This document shows, piece by piece, positions 22,301 through 33,000 of a stretch of DNA of 64,000 nucleotides; the stretch's first letter is position 1; every line of letters starts with the position of its first letter. Below the pieces are notes generated by a model that searched no databases, had not been told where the DNA came from, and saw only the letters and a list, made by a program, of their open reading frames with translations. Source of the stretch: Protoeuglena noctilucae (taxonomy: Eukaryota; Chlorophyta; Pedinophyceae; Marsupiomonadales; Marsupiomonadaceae); the NCBI GenBank assembly GCA_958009085.1, contig OY253679.1:310001-374000 (forward strand), given 5' to 3'. The position numbers were made by a program, and so were the translations under genes.

Positions 22301-25300
22301 GGCTGATGTCCGACGCCCCCCGCCCGTCCGCCCCCGCTGCCCCCGGCCTTGCCCCCGTGGATTTGGACCCCGCAGCCGCTTCTTCGGTGGACGTGCGGGG
22401 ATTGCAGGCCAAGGTCCGGCACCTGCAGGACCGATATGCCGAGGTGCAGAGGGCGGAGCAAGAGACGCGGGCCAAGGTGCTGCAGGTGAGAGGGTGGGGG
22501 GGGTGGGGGTGGGACAACTGTCGCGGTGCCGCAGGGCGAGTGATGTCAGGGGCAGTTGGTGTGTGGAATAGAGATGAAAGCGGGGGTGGCTATTTGACGA
22601 TGAGCATGGCATTTTTTTGGTACTCGTATCAAACTTGTATGAGTATCACGATGTTTGTACTTTGTTGACAAGATCGTTATCATTTTATTACCTCAATTGC
22701 CGTGCAATAGAGCAATATTATACTATATGCACGTAGACACCGCCCCGCCCATGCACCACCCATGCAACATCCATGCACCGTCCAGGCATCGCCCATTCAT
22801 CGCACAATGCCTCTCACCCCATCCCCCCCCCCCCGTTCAGGTGACGGTGGAGCGCGACGAGCTGCAGCGGCTGTACGCGGACGCCAAGGCCCGTCTTTCA
22901 AAGCTCGAGGGCGAGGCTCTGGAGATGCGCAGCGAGGTCGAGGCATTGAGGGACTACCGGCAGCGGTGCGCGAGGGCAGAGCACGAAGTGCGGGAGCTGG
23001 AGGAGAGGCTCAGGTGAGATGGGGTGGATATATAATGTATGTGATCATAAATGTGATATCAACGATGTATGGGTGACTGATGCGGATGTTGATATGGATA
23101 CATATTGGTATATATATGAGCATCAATGTATGGTGGTCGATGGACATAGAGCTGGAGGAGAGGCTCAGGTGAGGGGACGGGGGTGGATATGAATGTATCG
23201 ATAGCCTCGCTGAGTGTCCATCTCGTGTCCTTACCTAACAATTATCCCTCACGTCCCTCACATCACTCCCTCACCTCCCTCACTCCCAGGGACGTGCGTG
23301 GCAAGGCCATCGCTGCCCCAAGAGAGGCGAGGGCAGAGGTGGAGGGGGCGCAGGCGGCATTACGTGACACAGAGGACGTGAACCGTCGGCTGAGGAGGGA
23401 GGTGGAGGTGCTGAGGGGGGAGGTGGCAGAGCTGAGACTCGGGAGGGGTGGCGGTGGCGGTGGTGTGGGTGGTGCGGGGATGGGTGGCGGTGCGGGTGCG
23501 GGTGCGGGTATGGGTGGTGGTGGCATTGCGGGTGCGGGTGTGGGTGGGCCCCTGGCAGCGGCGATGGCGGCGGCGGCGGGCGGGGCGGCGGTGGCGGCAC
23601 AGAGGGCGGGCCTGGCGCCGCATGAGCTGCAGGCCTTGAGGAACGAGGCGCAGCTGCTGCGGATGAAGCTGCGGCAGAGGGAGGTGAGGGGTGGGTGTGG
23701 GTGTGGGGGACGGGGATGGGTAGATGTAGAGAGGTGAGGGGTGGCGTGAGTGTGGGGGGTGGTGGTGTCAGCAGTGGTTGTGTGAACTTATGAGCTCCAT
23801 GGGCCTATTGAGGGTCTCAACTTACAACGTCCTTTGCTGTTCAAACCAAACCAATTGCAATCCACCCACTCTACCCCCCATCCCTCCCCCTTAGGTGGAG
23901 TTGGAGGCCGCGCACGACAAACTGGCGGTTTACTTGCAGTTCGAGCGACGGGGTGCGCGGGGACTGGAGCAGATGGGGGTGGAGTCTGCGGCGAGGGTGG
24001 GGGTGGACGACATGGAGAAGACCAAAGAGCAGCTGGTGTACGAGCTGAGGGTCATGCGGTGAGTGGCGTGAGTGATGGCAACTGATAGCAATGGGTGTAT
24101 GAGCTAAGAGTGATGCGGTGAGTGGGGGTGGTAGCAGCGATGCGGTGAGGGGCATGAGTGGCTCAGGCCATGTATGTGGGAAAGAGCAAGGATCACACCC
24201 AAAGCGCCACCACCTTGCACGCTCCTATTCAAACCGCCCCTGCCGACCCCTCGGCCCCAGCGACGAGCTGAGCCGGGTGGAGATGGAGGTGGGCAAGCTC
24301 CACGAGATGCTGGGGCACAAGGACGCGCAGATGGCGCAACTGCAGAGGCACGCCGACCAGCTGCAGGCAATGCACCGGGTGACGGTCGAGGTGAGCGTGA
24401 CTGGGTTGTATGATTTGAATGATAGATGCTGTAGTGATTGACTACACAACCTGCAGGCCATGCACCGGGTGATGGTGGAGGTGAGGTGGTGGCTGGTGAT
24501 ACCACAGATTCGCTCACTGCCACCCTTATCACCACCCCCACCCCCCCCCCACATCCACCCCAGGAGACCCGTGCCGAGCGCGAGGCCCTGTCTCGCCGCA
24601 TCGACTCCCGCGACGAGCACATCCGTCGATTGGCCGAGAAGGAGGGCCGCTATGGCGTCCCCGGCCGGGCCAGGCGCGTTTCTGGCGCCAGCGACACGGC
24701 CGGACTGGCGGACAACGAGAACGTGCTGGAGATGGAGGCGAGTGGTATACGGGACGTGACGTGATGGATTGCAACGGTCGAGACGATGTGCTAAGGAGAT
24801 GCAGCAAGTCGTTGCTGGCGTGGCTGTAACTGTAAGTGTTACTGACGCTCACTCTTGTCATCCACCACTCCCACTCCCTCTTATCCAACACTCTCATTCC
24901 CTTCCCACCCCACCCAGATCGCCGAGGCCTCCCTCGACCCCTCCGTCCCCGCCCCCCCCTCGGGCACCTTCGTGGCCGTGGACTTTTACCGCCACGCCAC
25001 TGTGGTGTCCTCCGTGGGACTCGGATCGAATCCCAGGTACGGATCCACGCTCCAATTCATCGTGGAACCTTCGCTGGACTTTTTGCGGCACCTGGATGGC
25101 GCGGCTGCGAGGGTCGACCTTTGCCAGCCCGACGGGTTCGGGTTCGCCACCCTGGGAAGGGGCCTGCTGCCGCTGCGCAAGTACCTGGAAACGGCCTTGC
25201 GGGGGCAGGCGACCACGCCCGTCACGCTGTACGTGGATGTGGTGGGGGCGGACCGGAAAGCGGTGGCAAGGGTGCGGGTGCGGGTGCGGATGGCGCGGCC

Positions 25301-27930
25301 TTTGCCGAGGCCAATTGTGGACGATTACGTGGTCATGCGGCAGAGGGAGGCGCGGGACGCGGCGAGGAGCGGGGGGGCGGTGGCCGAGGCCGTGGCTCTG
25401 GTGAGGGGGCGGTGGGTGGTGGTGGTGGGGGTGGGGGGTCGTGAAGGGGTGGTCTGGGGTGCCTGGGATGGGGCGGTGACTGATAAGGGATGGAAGGGGG
25501 GGGGGGGGGGGGGGGTTGAAAAGATTTGGTGACGGTGGGTCATGGGAGATGCACTGCAGACTGATGCCGTTTCCTCCCCTTCCCTTCCATATCGCATATC
25601 ACATCCCTCACTCCCCCTCTCCCCACCCACCCCAAGTCCCAGCGCGACCCCTTCCACCTCTCATACCTCACATCCCCTCCCCTCTCACAACACATCTCAC
25701 ATCCCCCTCTCTCTTACCCCACTCCCTTACCCCCACCCCCGGGCCCAACGCTACCCTTCCCTCCCCTTTTAAAACTCACATCTCACCCCCTGCCCCTGTC
25801 TCCCCCACCCACCCCCAGGCCCAGCGCGACCCACCCTTTCCCTCTCATATTCAAATTTCCTGACCCCCTGTCTCCCACCCAGGCCCAGCGCGACCCCTCC
25901 CACGCCCCCTCACTGTACCTTCTCTACATGTCGCATCACATCTCATATTCCCCACTCCCCCTTCCCTCTCATATTCAAATTTCCCGACCCCCCTGTCCCC
26001 TTACCCCCACCCCCAGGCCCAGCGGGACCCCTCCCACGCCGCCGCCATCCAGTTCGGCGTCACCTATGTCTCCGACCTGAAGCCCCAGGGCGGTCTGCCC
26101 TACCAGTGCTCCCCTCACGTTTCCTACACCTTCCCGGGTCTGCCTTCTGGGGACATGTTTAGTGATGTGGGGAGGGGGGTCAACACGAGGCTGGATGACG
26201 TGCAGGCGAGGGGTGGGGTGGGGATGTGGGAGTGAGTGAGTGTGGGAGGGATGCATGTGAGTTGAGAGGCGTGCATGCGAGGGGATGGGGAGGGGGCTGG
26301 GAGTGAATGGGTGTGGGAGTGAGTGCGTGTGAATTGAGGGAGGTGCAGGCGAGAGGGGGAGGGGTTGGTGTGCGGTGGCTGCTTGGTGCATTATTTGATC
26401 CAGGGACATATAGAATACGTCAATTTTGTGTGTCAATAACAACCCCTCTCCACCACCCCATCCCTGTGCCTCAGGAGGTGGTGTTGGTTCGGACAGCGGG
26501 GGTTGATCAAATGCTGGCATCCACGCCTCTCATGGTGGACGTGTTTGACGACAGCCAGGCGAGTGATGAGTGACGGCTGCATGGGGAAGTGGACACATGC
26601 AATGGGCACGCGCAATATGACATAGTAATAAAAATAAAAAGTACTATATATCACGTCATATCCCTCTCCCTCGTCACCACCCCAGGAGGGCCCCGCGGGC
26701 GTCCTGGGCCGGGCCCAGGTGTCTCTGGCGGACCTGACGCAGGGCATACCCGTGGACGGCAGATTCCCGGTCATGCACCCGCGCACCCGGCAGGTGTGCG
26801 GCACGGTGCACGTGTTCGCGAGATGGACGGACCCCCTTGCACCGGCAGCACAGGCGACGGGAGCGACTGCGGTGGGGGCGGGTGCAACAGGGGGGGTGGC
26901 GGCGGGGTTGGCAGTGGGCGGGTCGCCTCTGATGGGTGCCGTGACGAGCATGGGCGACGCGGCGGCCGTCAGGTGAGCGAGCGGTGGGGTGGGGGTGGGA
27001 GTAGGGGTGGGTGGAGTGCGGGGTACATGGGGTTGTCACGTCATCCATATCATGTTATCAATCCTAGTTATACCATCGCAGCACCATAAATTAATGTACT
27101 ATCATCCAATATCGTGCAGGATGGTGACCCAGGACCCCTGGGTGCTCCAGACCTCGGGGCGGCCCCGGTACCCCGACGACGGCCGGCCACGCGACCCGGT
27201 CTTCTTGCTCGGCCCTCACCCGGCCGACTGGCCCAACGACGACGCCACTCTAGTCATATGCGTCGACAGGGTGGAGCTGGGGGCGGAGCTGGCGCGGAGC
27301 GACCGGGCGCGGGCGGTGGCGGTGACGGTGGGGTTTTTGGAGGAAGGGATGGGAAGGGATCAGGCTGCGAGATTCCACGTGTCGCCTGCGAGGGAGAGGG
27401 AGGGCGCGATGGTGGCAATCGGGCACGCGGTGGGGTACGCGCTGGCGGGGGGCGGGGCGGGGGTGCGGGCGCTGCGAGGGGCGCTGCGGGAGCGGATGCG
27501 GGAGGGTGGCGGGCGCATGGATGTGACGTTCCGGCTGCTGGGGGTGCGGGGGGCGGGGGAGGGGGACGAGGAGCTGGCGTGGTGCAAGGGTGAGCGGGGG
27601 CAGGGGTGGGGGCAGGTGGGTGGGGTAAGTGGGGAGGGTGCGGATGAGGTTGGCGGTATTGAAATAGCCAGATGTGTTGTGGTCACTGCATCCTGTAGCG
27701 CTGCACCCATGGTTGCACCCAAGGGCCCACTTCAGCACTCTTACATGCACACAACATGCATACCCCTCTTCCCTTGCAACGCAGCGAGTCTCCAGGACCT
27801 GCTGGACGGGAAGACGGACGTCTCACGTCGCGTGGCGATGGCGGGGGCGTCGGGGTACTCGGTGGCTACCCTGGGATTGACCATGCGTGGGTGGAAAGCC
27901 CTCGATGCCCTCGCGAAGAGCCGCGATTGA
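19334..27930 (+). CDS. RPGRIP1L: RPGRIP1L (fantom/NPHP8) homologue with EF-hands, coiled coils and C2 domains
   Basis: A ciliary transition-zone scaffold. Eighteen exons keep phase and give 1509 residues: 19334-19597, 19793-20071, 20309-20463, 20645-21260, 21566-21796, 21991-22079, 22284-22485, 22841-23013, 23290-23683, 23895-24058, 24261-24390, 24564-24737, 24918-25400, 26017-26205, 26475-26558, 26686-26972, 27120-27589, 27785-27930. Order: coiled coil (1-230); EF-hands at about 349 (DADRSGSVGIEE), 384 (DRDGNGQIEYQE) and 487 (DADGSGTISFAE) plus a degenerate one near 445; coiled coil (515-950); C2 (958-1118; GTFVAVDFYRHATVVSSVG, VEPSLDFLRHL); second C2 (1119-1300; VDVFDDSQEGPAGVLGRAQV); and a C-terminal RPGR-interacting-type domain (1306-1509). 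Human RPGRIP1L has coiled coils, C2s and this end domain; EF-hands are not part of it as I know it. Five introns use GC donors. The ATG at 19334 was taken because coding-like sequence begins there. Confidence 0.85.
22994..23173 (+). repeat. Duplicated exon end plus 5' splice site (RPGRIP1L exon 8)
   Basis: The 25 bases at 22994-23018, covering the last 20 exon bases and the donor AG|GTGAG, recur identically at 23149-23173 inside the following intron. Both copies are followed by a G-rich stretch and GGTGGATAT. The downstream copy is a ready-made second donor. Confidence 0.9.
24036..24145 (+). repeat. Duplicated exon end plus 5' splice site (RPGRIP1L exon 10)
   Basis: The exon end at 24036-24066 (coding VYELRVMR, donor GCG|GTGAGT) is echoed at about 24095-24126 with a few substitutions (TATGAGCTAAGAG, GATGCGGTGAGTGGG). 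A third short copy, GATGCGGTGAG, lies at about 24138-24148. Confidence 0.85.
24361..24486 (+). repeat. Duplicated exon end plus 5' splice site (RPGRIP1L exon 11)
   Basis: Bases 24361-24396 (coding LQAMHRVTVE and donor GAG|GTGAG) recur at 24451-24486 with three substitutions (CTGCAGGCCATGCACCGGGT in the copy). Confidence 0.9.
25497..25516 (+). repeat. G run of about 20 bases in an intron
   Basis: A homopolymer G run lies within the intron between the first and second C2 exons of RPGRIP1L. It is the mirror of the C run in the IBTK-like gene and is a likely length-error site. Confidence 0.85.
25621..26045 (+). repeat. Ladder of duplicated 3' splice site plus exon start (RPGRIP1L exon 14)
   Basis: The true acceptor and exon start (CCCCAG|GCCCAGCGGGACCC, exon from 26017) is preceded by at least three diverged copies: near 25634 (TCCCAGCGCGACCCC), 25815 (CCAGGCCCAGCGCGACCC) and 25879 (CAGGCCCAGCGCGACCCC). 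A weaker one is near 25739 (GGGCCCAACGC). CTCATATTCAAATTTCC also appears twice between them. Confidence 0.85.
26195..26365 (+). repeat. Echoes of a GC-type 5' splice site (RPGRIP1L exon 14 end)
   Basis: The exon end and its GC donor (GACGTGCAG|GCGAGGGG, 26198-26213) are echoed at about 26267 (GCGTGCATGCGAGGGG) and 26341 (GAGGTGCAGGCGAGAGGGG) in the same intron. Confidence 0.75.
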
Positions 27931-28285
27931 GTTTCTTAAACGACGGAAAGCGCCCGATTGCGCGGGCGGGGCGGCGTAGGAAGCAGTGCGGCGACGCTGA
28001 TATCTGTGAAAGATTGAAAGCGGAAGTGACCGGTCAAGCTGACTCACCCTGGCAGAGAACTGGCGTGCGTCAGAGCTTGCTCGCTTAGGTTCGTGCCTTT
28101 CAAACCGTCGCAAAAGCATTTCCGTGCGTACTTCTGCGTCGACTGCGCGCAAATCGGTGCAATCGGTGCAGCCGGCATAGTGAAACAGCAAACGCAAAGC
28201 CAGGCGTCTTTTCGACCTGACTGCGGGCTTTTAGCCGACCCTAGCCACAAGCCCTAGCTACTGAGTCGTAAAGCTATCGGCTGAA
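27931..28285. other. Spacer between RPGRIP1L and the next plus-strand gene
   Basis: It holds the RPGRIP1L 3' flank and the promoter of the next gene. Nothing recognisable was seen. Confidence 0.5.
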
Positions 28286-29499
28286 ATGACGGGCCCGCAC
28301 CGGCGGGCCCCGCGGCCGCTGCTCTGGGCGGTGGCGTGCGTGGTCGCAACGCTGCTCCTCGCGGCGCGCGGCGCGCTGGCCGCCTCCTACGCCCCCGGCT
28401 CCGTCGTCCCGACTTCGTGGCGCGGTCAATTCCAGCGCGTGCGCACCGTCGCGCAGCCGCTGCTGCACAGGCGAGCATGCGCGCTGAGCGCCGCGGATGC
28501 TGGCCCCTCCCGCGACGCCTTCGCGAGCGTGGAGCCTCCACGGGAGCGCGATCGCAACTTCTGCGCATGTTCAACATCAACAGTGGCCGGCGTTCGCACA
28601 TATCTCGTCCGCGGCGCGAGCTCGGCCCCTGTTGCGCCGCAGGCACTGTCCAGTGTTCGGCGTGGACAAGATGGTCGCCATTCCCCTGCCGAAACCGAAC
28701 GAGGTCGAACTTGGTATCGAGGATGACTACAAGCTGCAGCTGCTGGTGCGACTCGCGGCGCGCACGCGCGTGCCTTTGCTTGGCTCGCTGGTGCGCCATT
28801 GCTCTCTGATTCTTTCGACTTCCGCCCTCGCCAGGTCGACCACGAGGTCTTCCCGACTTCATGGATCCGCGTACTTGGCAAGCGCAATGCCGGGGAGGGC
28901 ATCCCGCTGGTCATCGTGACTATCGACTATGTCGGGCAGGAGGTGACACGGGTGCGCGCCACGCTCACCGAGCTCCCCGACAGGCATCACAAGGAGCATC
29001 GGGAGATTATCGAGGAATACCTGATGAGACCGGCGGCCGCGGCGTGCAACCAGAGCACAGAGGCCGTTGCATTTGGTTGGCGAAAACCAACTCGCTTTCC
29101 CACCGGGAGCGTTTCATCTTGCAATCTCAGGACCCGAAGAAGTGGCCGAAGCACGCGATCGTGTCGTACCAGTGGCGCAACGTGGCGCGGGTGGACCTGG
29201 AGGCGGGGGTGGGCGTGGCGGTGCTTCTGGGCCTCGTCGCGGCCGGGGCGGCGGGGTGGAGGTCGTTTGCGGGGTACTTGGATGATTTCCAAGAGCTTTT
29301 GGACGTCGCTGCGGGGGGCGGGCAGGCGCGGGTGCAGGGGGCGGCGGGTCCGTCGGGGCAGATGGATGCGGGGTCGTTTGCACAGGGCTTGGGCGGCGGG
29401 GTGAGCGTGATGGGGGCGGTGCAGGCGGTGGGGGCGGCGTTGAGCCCCGTGGCGGGGACGTTTGCGCCGATGCAGGCGCAGGGGATGAAGGGCGATTGA
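28286..29499 (+). CDS. Unrecognised signal-peptide, single-pass membrane protein
   Basis: The N-terminus has a clear signal peptide (LLWAVACVVATLLLAARGAL, cleavage near ALA-ASY), then SVVPTSWRGQFQRVRT. Exon 1 (28286-28470) joins 28643 onward only with a GC donor (CACAG|GCGAGC, phase 2), giving LLHR-HCPVFGVDKMVAI and PLPKPNEVELGIEDDYKLQ. A later exon gives VDHEVFPTSWIRVLGKRN and IPLVIVTIDYVGQEVTRVR. The last exon encodes DPKKWPKHAIVSYQWRNVAR, then a membrane span (VGVAVLLGLVAAGAAGW) and a Gly/Ala-rich tail ending QGMKGD. The composition and repeated PTSW motif suggest a conserved lumenal domain, but I do not recognise the family. The last intron (between about 29030 and 29129) was not fixed; a GC donor at GAG|GCCGTT (29063) would keep frame. 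Confidence 0.6.
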
Positions 29500-29996
29500 T
29501 GGATGGATGGGGGCGATTGGCAGGGGGGTTGCGGGTCCCCAAGTGGGTAGCAAACAGTGGCCTGGGTGGGGCTTCATAGCTCCGAAGCGCTGACTTATTG
29601 AATATTGAAAGTAGCATTGCGTGTTTGAACAACAGCTAGACTCGAATGGTCACGCATCATCTACAGGCGCGGCTTGCCGCACAACCCCGCCATAACATGG
29701 CACACTTGCCTCAGCACAATGGAAACGGATCGTCAGCACCAGTCGCGGAGCATCGGAACGGCATGCGCAAATGATGTCACTACTCCATGCGCCCCATGTC
29801 ACGACCGTCGTCGGTGCATGGGAGCCATCGCTGGACTAAGCAGGGTCAGGCAGTCCCTGAGCAGCCCCTCTCTGTGCTCAGAACTCGAAACCCTCATACT
29901 TACCAACAGTAACTCCTTCTTAATACCCTCTCTCCTTGCTTAGAACTCAAGACCCTCAACAATTACGTACGATCACTCCTCGAGCCTTCTCCGCGC
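29500..29996. other. Tail-to-tail spacer carrying copies of the neighbouring gene's end
   Basis: No gene is seen. Its right third holds two diverged copies of the last codons and stop of the armadillo-repeat gene (described separately). Confidence 0.6.
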
Positions 29997-30014
29997 TCAG
30001 AACTTGAGCCCCTC
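29876..30014 (-). repeat. Triple tandem copy of a coding end with stop codon
   Basis: On the minus strand the real end reads GAGGGGCTCAAGTTCTGAGC-like (EGLKF-stop, 29995-30014). Two further copies sit downstream at 29938-29957 (EGLEF-stop) and 29876-29894 (EGFEF-stop), about 60 bases apart. Each is flanked by a similar CTCT-rich stretch. Confidence 0.8.
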
Positions 30015-33000
30015 GATCCCCGCGTCGCTGATGGAGTTGAAGGGCATGGTAACACCCCCGTCGTGGGCGCTCGCGAGGGACTCCCCGAGGAACGCCGCCA
30101 GCATGTGGAACACCAGGGTCCAGTAGGGCCCCAGGAACACCATGCAGGTGGCCGACGCGGCACCTAGGCCGGCGAGCATCGCGTCAGATGCCTGGGGCGA
30201 GGTGCCGTTGCTCAGGAAGACCAGCGCCAGCACCGCCAGGACAGCCACGTACAGCGCGGTGGCGTTGGCGGGGGCGAGGAACACGAGCGCGAGGCGGGAG
30301 GCGATCAGCACAGCCGCGAAGGCGCAGGAGTGGAAGAAGTGGACGTGCTCGAATTTGGTGGCGAAGGCACCGAGGATGGCGGTCCAGGCCAGGAGGGCGG
30401 GGATGGCGAAGGCGGGGTAGGGGGCGAGGAAGTAGGCGGCGGCGGCGCCGAGGACCGCCATGGCGAAGGTCACGTTCAGGGCGTCGCGGGTGTAGGGGGT
30501 CACCTGGGGTGGGGGTGGCAGTGAGGGTGAGAATGAGGGTGGCAGTCGGGGTGGCAGTGAGGGTGCTGGTGAGAGTAGCAGTGGCTCGCTTGCTCGCCTG
30601 GGAGAGGAGGTGGCGGATGGTGGTGGCCTGGATGGACCGGTTGTCGCTGTCGAGGGCGGCGCGGGCGTGCATGACCACGCCCGAGTCCCGCATCCTTGCC
30701 AGCATGTCCTGGTGGACGCGGAGGCCCTGGGATCCCAGAAGGATCATCTGCGGGGGGGATCGAAGGGGCGACGCGTGGGAGGAGGGACGCAACGCAACAC
30801 GCGAGCGGGTCAGCGATGTCGGGGTGGGTGCGGAGACGAGTCTCTTGGCACATCCATGGTACACCAAAAACACCGCCATCGTGGTAGTGATTATCTCGGC
30901 GCACATGCAAGCACACGAACCCTGTCGTGGCAACACCAACGACCACCCCCCAGGATAGCATCGAACCCATCCCGCCAACCCTCCTCGCCTGCAGCGCCTT
31001 GGCGCACATCTCGGCGATCACAAAGTCCTTGTTGCGGAGATTCCACGCGAGCGCCGCCACGGCCCCGGCGCGCACCGCGAGCACCTGCCCCTCGGGGGAG
31101 GTGCACGCCAGCTGCACGAACTGCGCCGCCACCCGCCGCGCCGCCGCTGAGTCGGTCCCCTCGGACCCCATGACGTCATCCGTGGTCAGGTCGTCGGGGA
31201 TGCCCTCCGCGTCCGTCTTCTTGGGGTGCGCGCCGGAAGCGGGCGCGGGAGCGGGGGCGGGGGCGTCGGCAGACGTGGATGCGTTGGCGGTGGTGGAGGT
31301 GTCACGGGCCGCGCGGCGCTGGGCCGCCTCGGCCGCGCGCTCCTCGTCGCCGTGCTCGATCGTGTCGTCGCTGCGGGGGCACAAGAGGCGGGCCGTGGGC
31401 AGGTGGCACAGTAAGAGGGCAGCTAAACGACCGTGTCGGCCACTTGGGGGTGGGCCCCTGGTTTGCATATGATGCGCACAGTAAGTAAGACCCTCCGCTG
31501 CAGCTCTCGGGCCCCTCGCATAGTATCTGTGTCACACTTGCTCCCCCTTTTAAGGTAACCTCCTCACCTGCTGGCGCTGCTGGGGCGTTCGCGGTGCCTC
31601 CTCCGCAGCCCGCCCTCGGCCCGCCTGCGCTCCCGCTGCGCCTCGTCCGCCTCGATCTCCCGCACCGCAGCCGCCACCTCGTCCTCCCCCGCCGCGCCCG
31701 GCGCCGGCGCGACCTCAGGCGTCGCTTCGGCGGCCGCCTGGGCCCCCGGCACGCGCCCCTCGGCCTTCTTGCGCGGGGCCAGGAACTCGGCCACGCCGGG
31801 GAGGCCCCGGAGGTCCGAGCAGAGCTCCATGCCGGCGCCGAGGACGCGCACGACGGGCCGCACGAGGCCCTGGGCGAGCACGCGGCGGTGGCCGGCCGGG
31901 GAGTGGCCCATGAGCGTCGACAGCCCCTCCACCGCGGCCAGCACCACCTCCCGGGGCCCGGTGCGCACGGCACGCGCGAGGATCTCGACGACGTCCGATT
32001 TGAGCACCTTCTCGTGCGACTTGGGCCCCTGGAACACGGCCCCCATGGCACGCACGGCCGCTGCGGCCGACGCCGGGTCGGACCGCATCTGGTCCGACAG
32101 GATGCGCTGCAGGTGCGCGAGGACGCCGGAATCGTAGAGCGCGTCGGACCCCGCGCCGAGGAAGCCCAGGCAGTCGACGAGCTCCAGCGTGTCGCGGCGC
32201 AGCGCCTCCAGGTCGCAATTGACCAGCGTCGCTGCGGGCGCGGAATCGAAACATGCATCATCAAATATGGAATCACAGCATATCGACTGCCCAGCGACCG
32301 CGAGAGAGCGTTGCTGCCCGGGGGACTCTAAGCGAGTCGAGAGCGCAGGTGCGCAGGAGCGAGCAACCAAGCATTGTAGAGGCGGCCGGCGCGTCGCCGC
32401 CCCGCCCCGCCACTGGTACCACGCACCGGTGATGGCGCGCAGGATGGCTCCGTTCTCCGCGAACTTCTCGATGGTCGCGGGGTCCATCATGCACATGTGG
32501 CGCGCGCAGGCGAGGGCGAGGGCGAGGAGCTCGGCGTCTTTCTTCGCGAAGGTGCGGCTGCGGAGGAAGCGCACGGGCTCCCGCACCTGCCAGTCCTCCT
32601 GCAAGCGAGGAGAGGGGAGCGGGCGTGTCACGAGGGTGCCAGTCCTTATGAGGGTGTGCAGCGGGGCACATATGTGCAAGGGTGGACGTGCAATTATCCA
32701 CCATAAGCGTCGTCCGTAACAACTGAGCAGTGTACACCCCATCCCAAGCGCAGCAGCCGTGCCAGGCGACTCGCCTCTGGCTCCGGGACGACCGAGTTGA
32801 TGACGTTGGACACGCCCGCGACGGCCCCAGCCTCAATGAGGCGGCCCTTGATGCCCCGGTGGCTCAGGAAGAGGGCGATGGTGCGCAGGGCCACGGCCTT
32901 GATGCGGATGTCCACGTCCAGCAGTGAGACGGCCAGGGCCCTAATCACCGACGTACCCCTGCAGAGGCGGTCAGCGAGAGAAGCGTTGCAGATGGGCGTG

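Noticed and set aside
25621-26045. CRISPR-like or satellite array
   Set aside because: Repeat units are diverged copies of an acceptor plus exon start with irregular spacing in a eukaryotic intron; there are no regular spacers.
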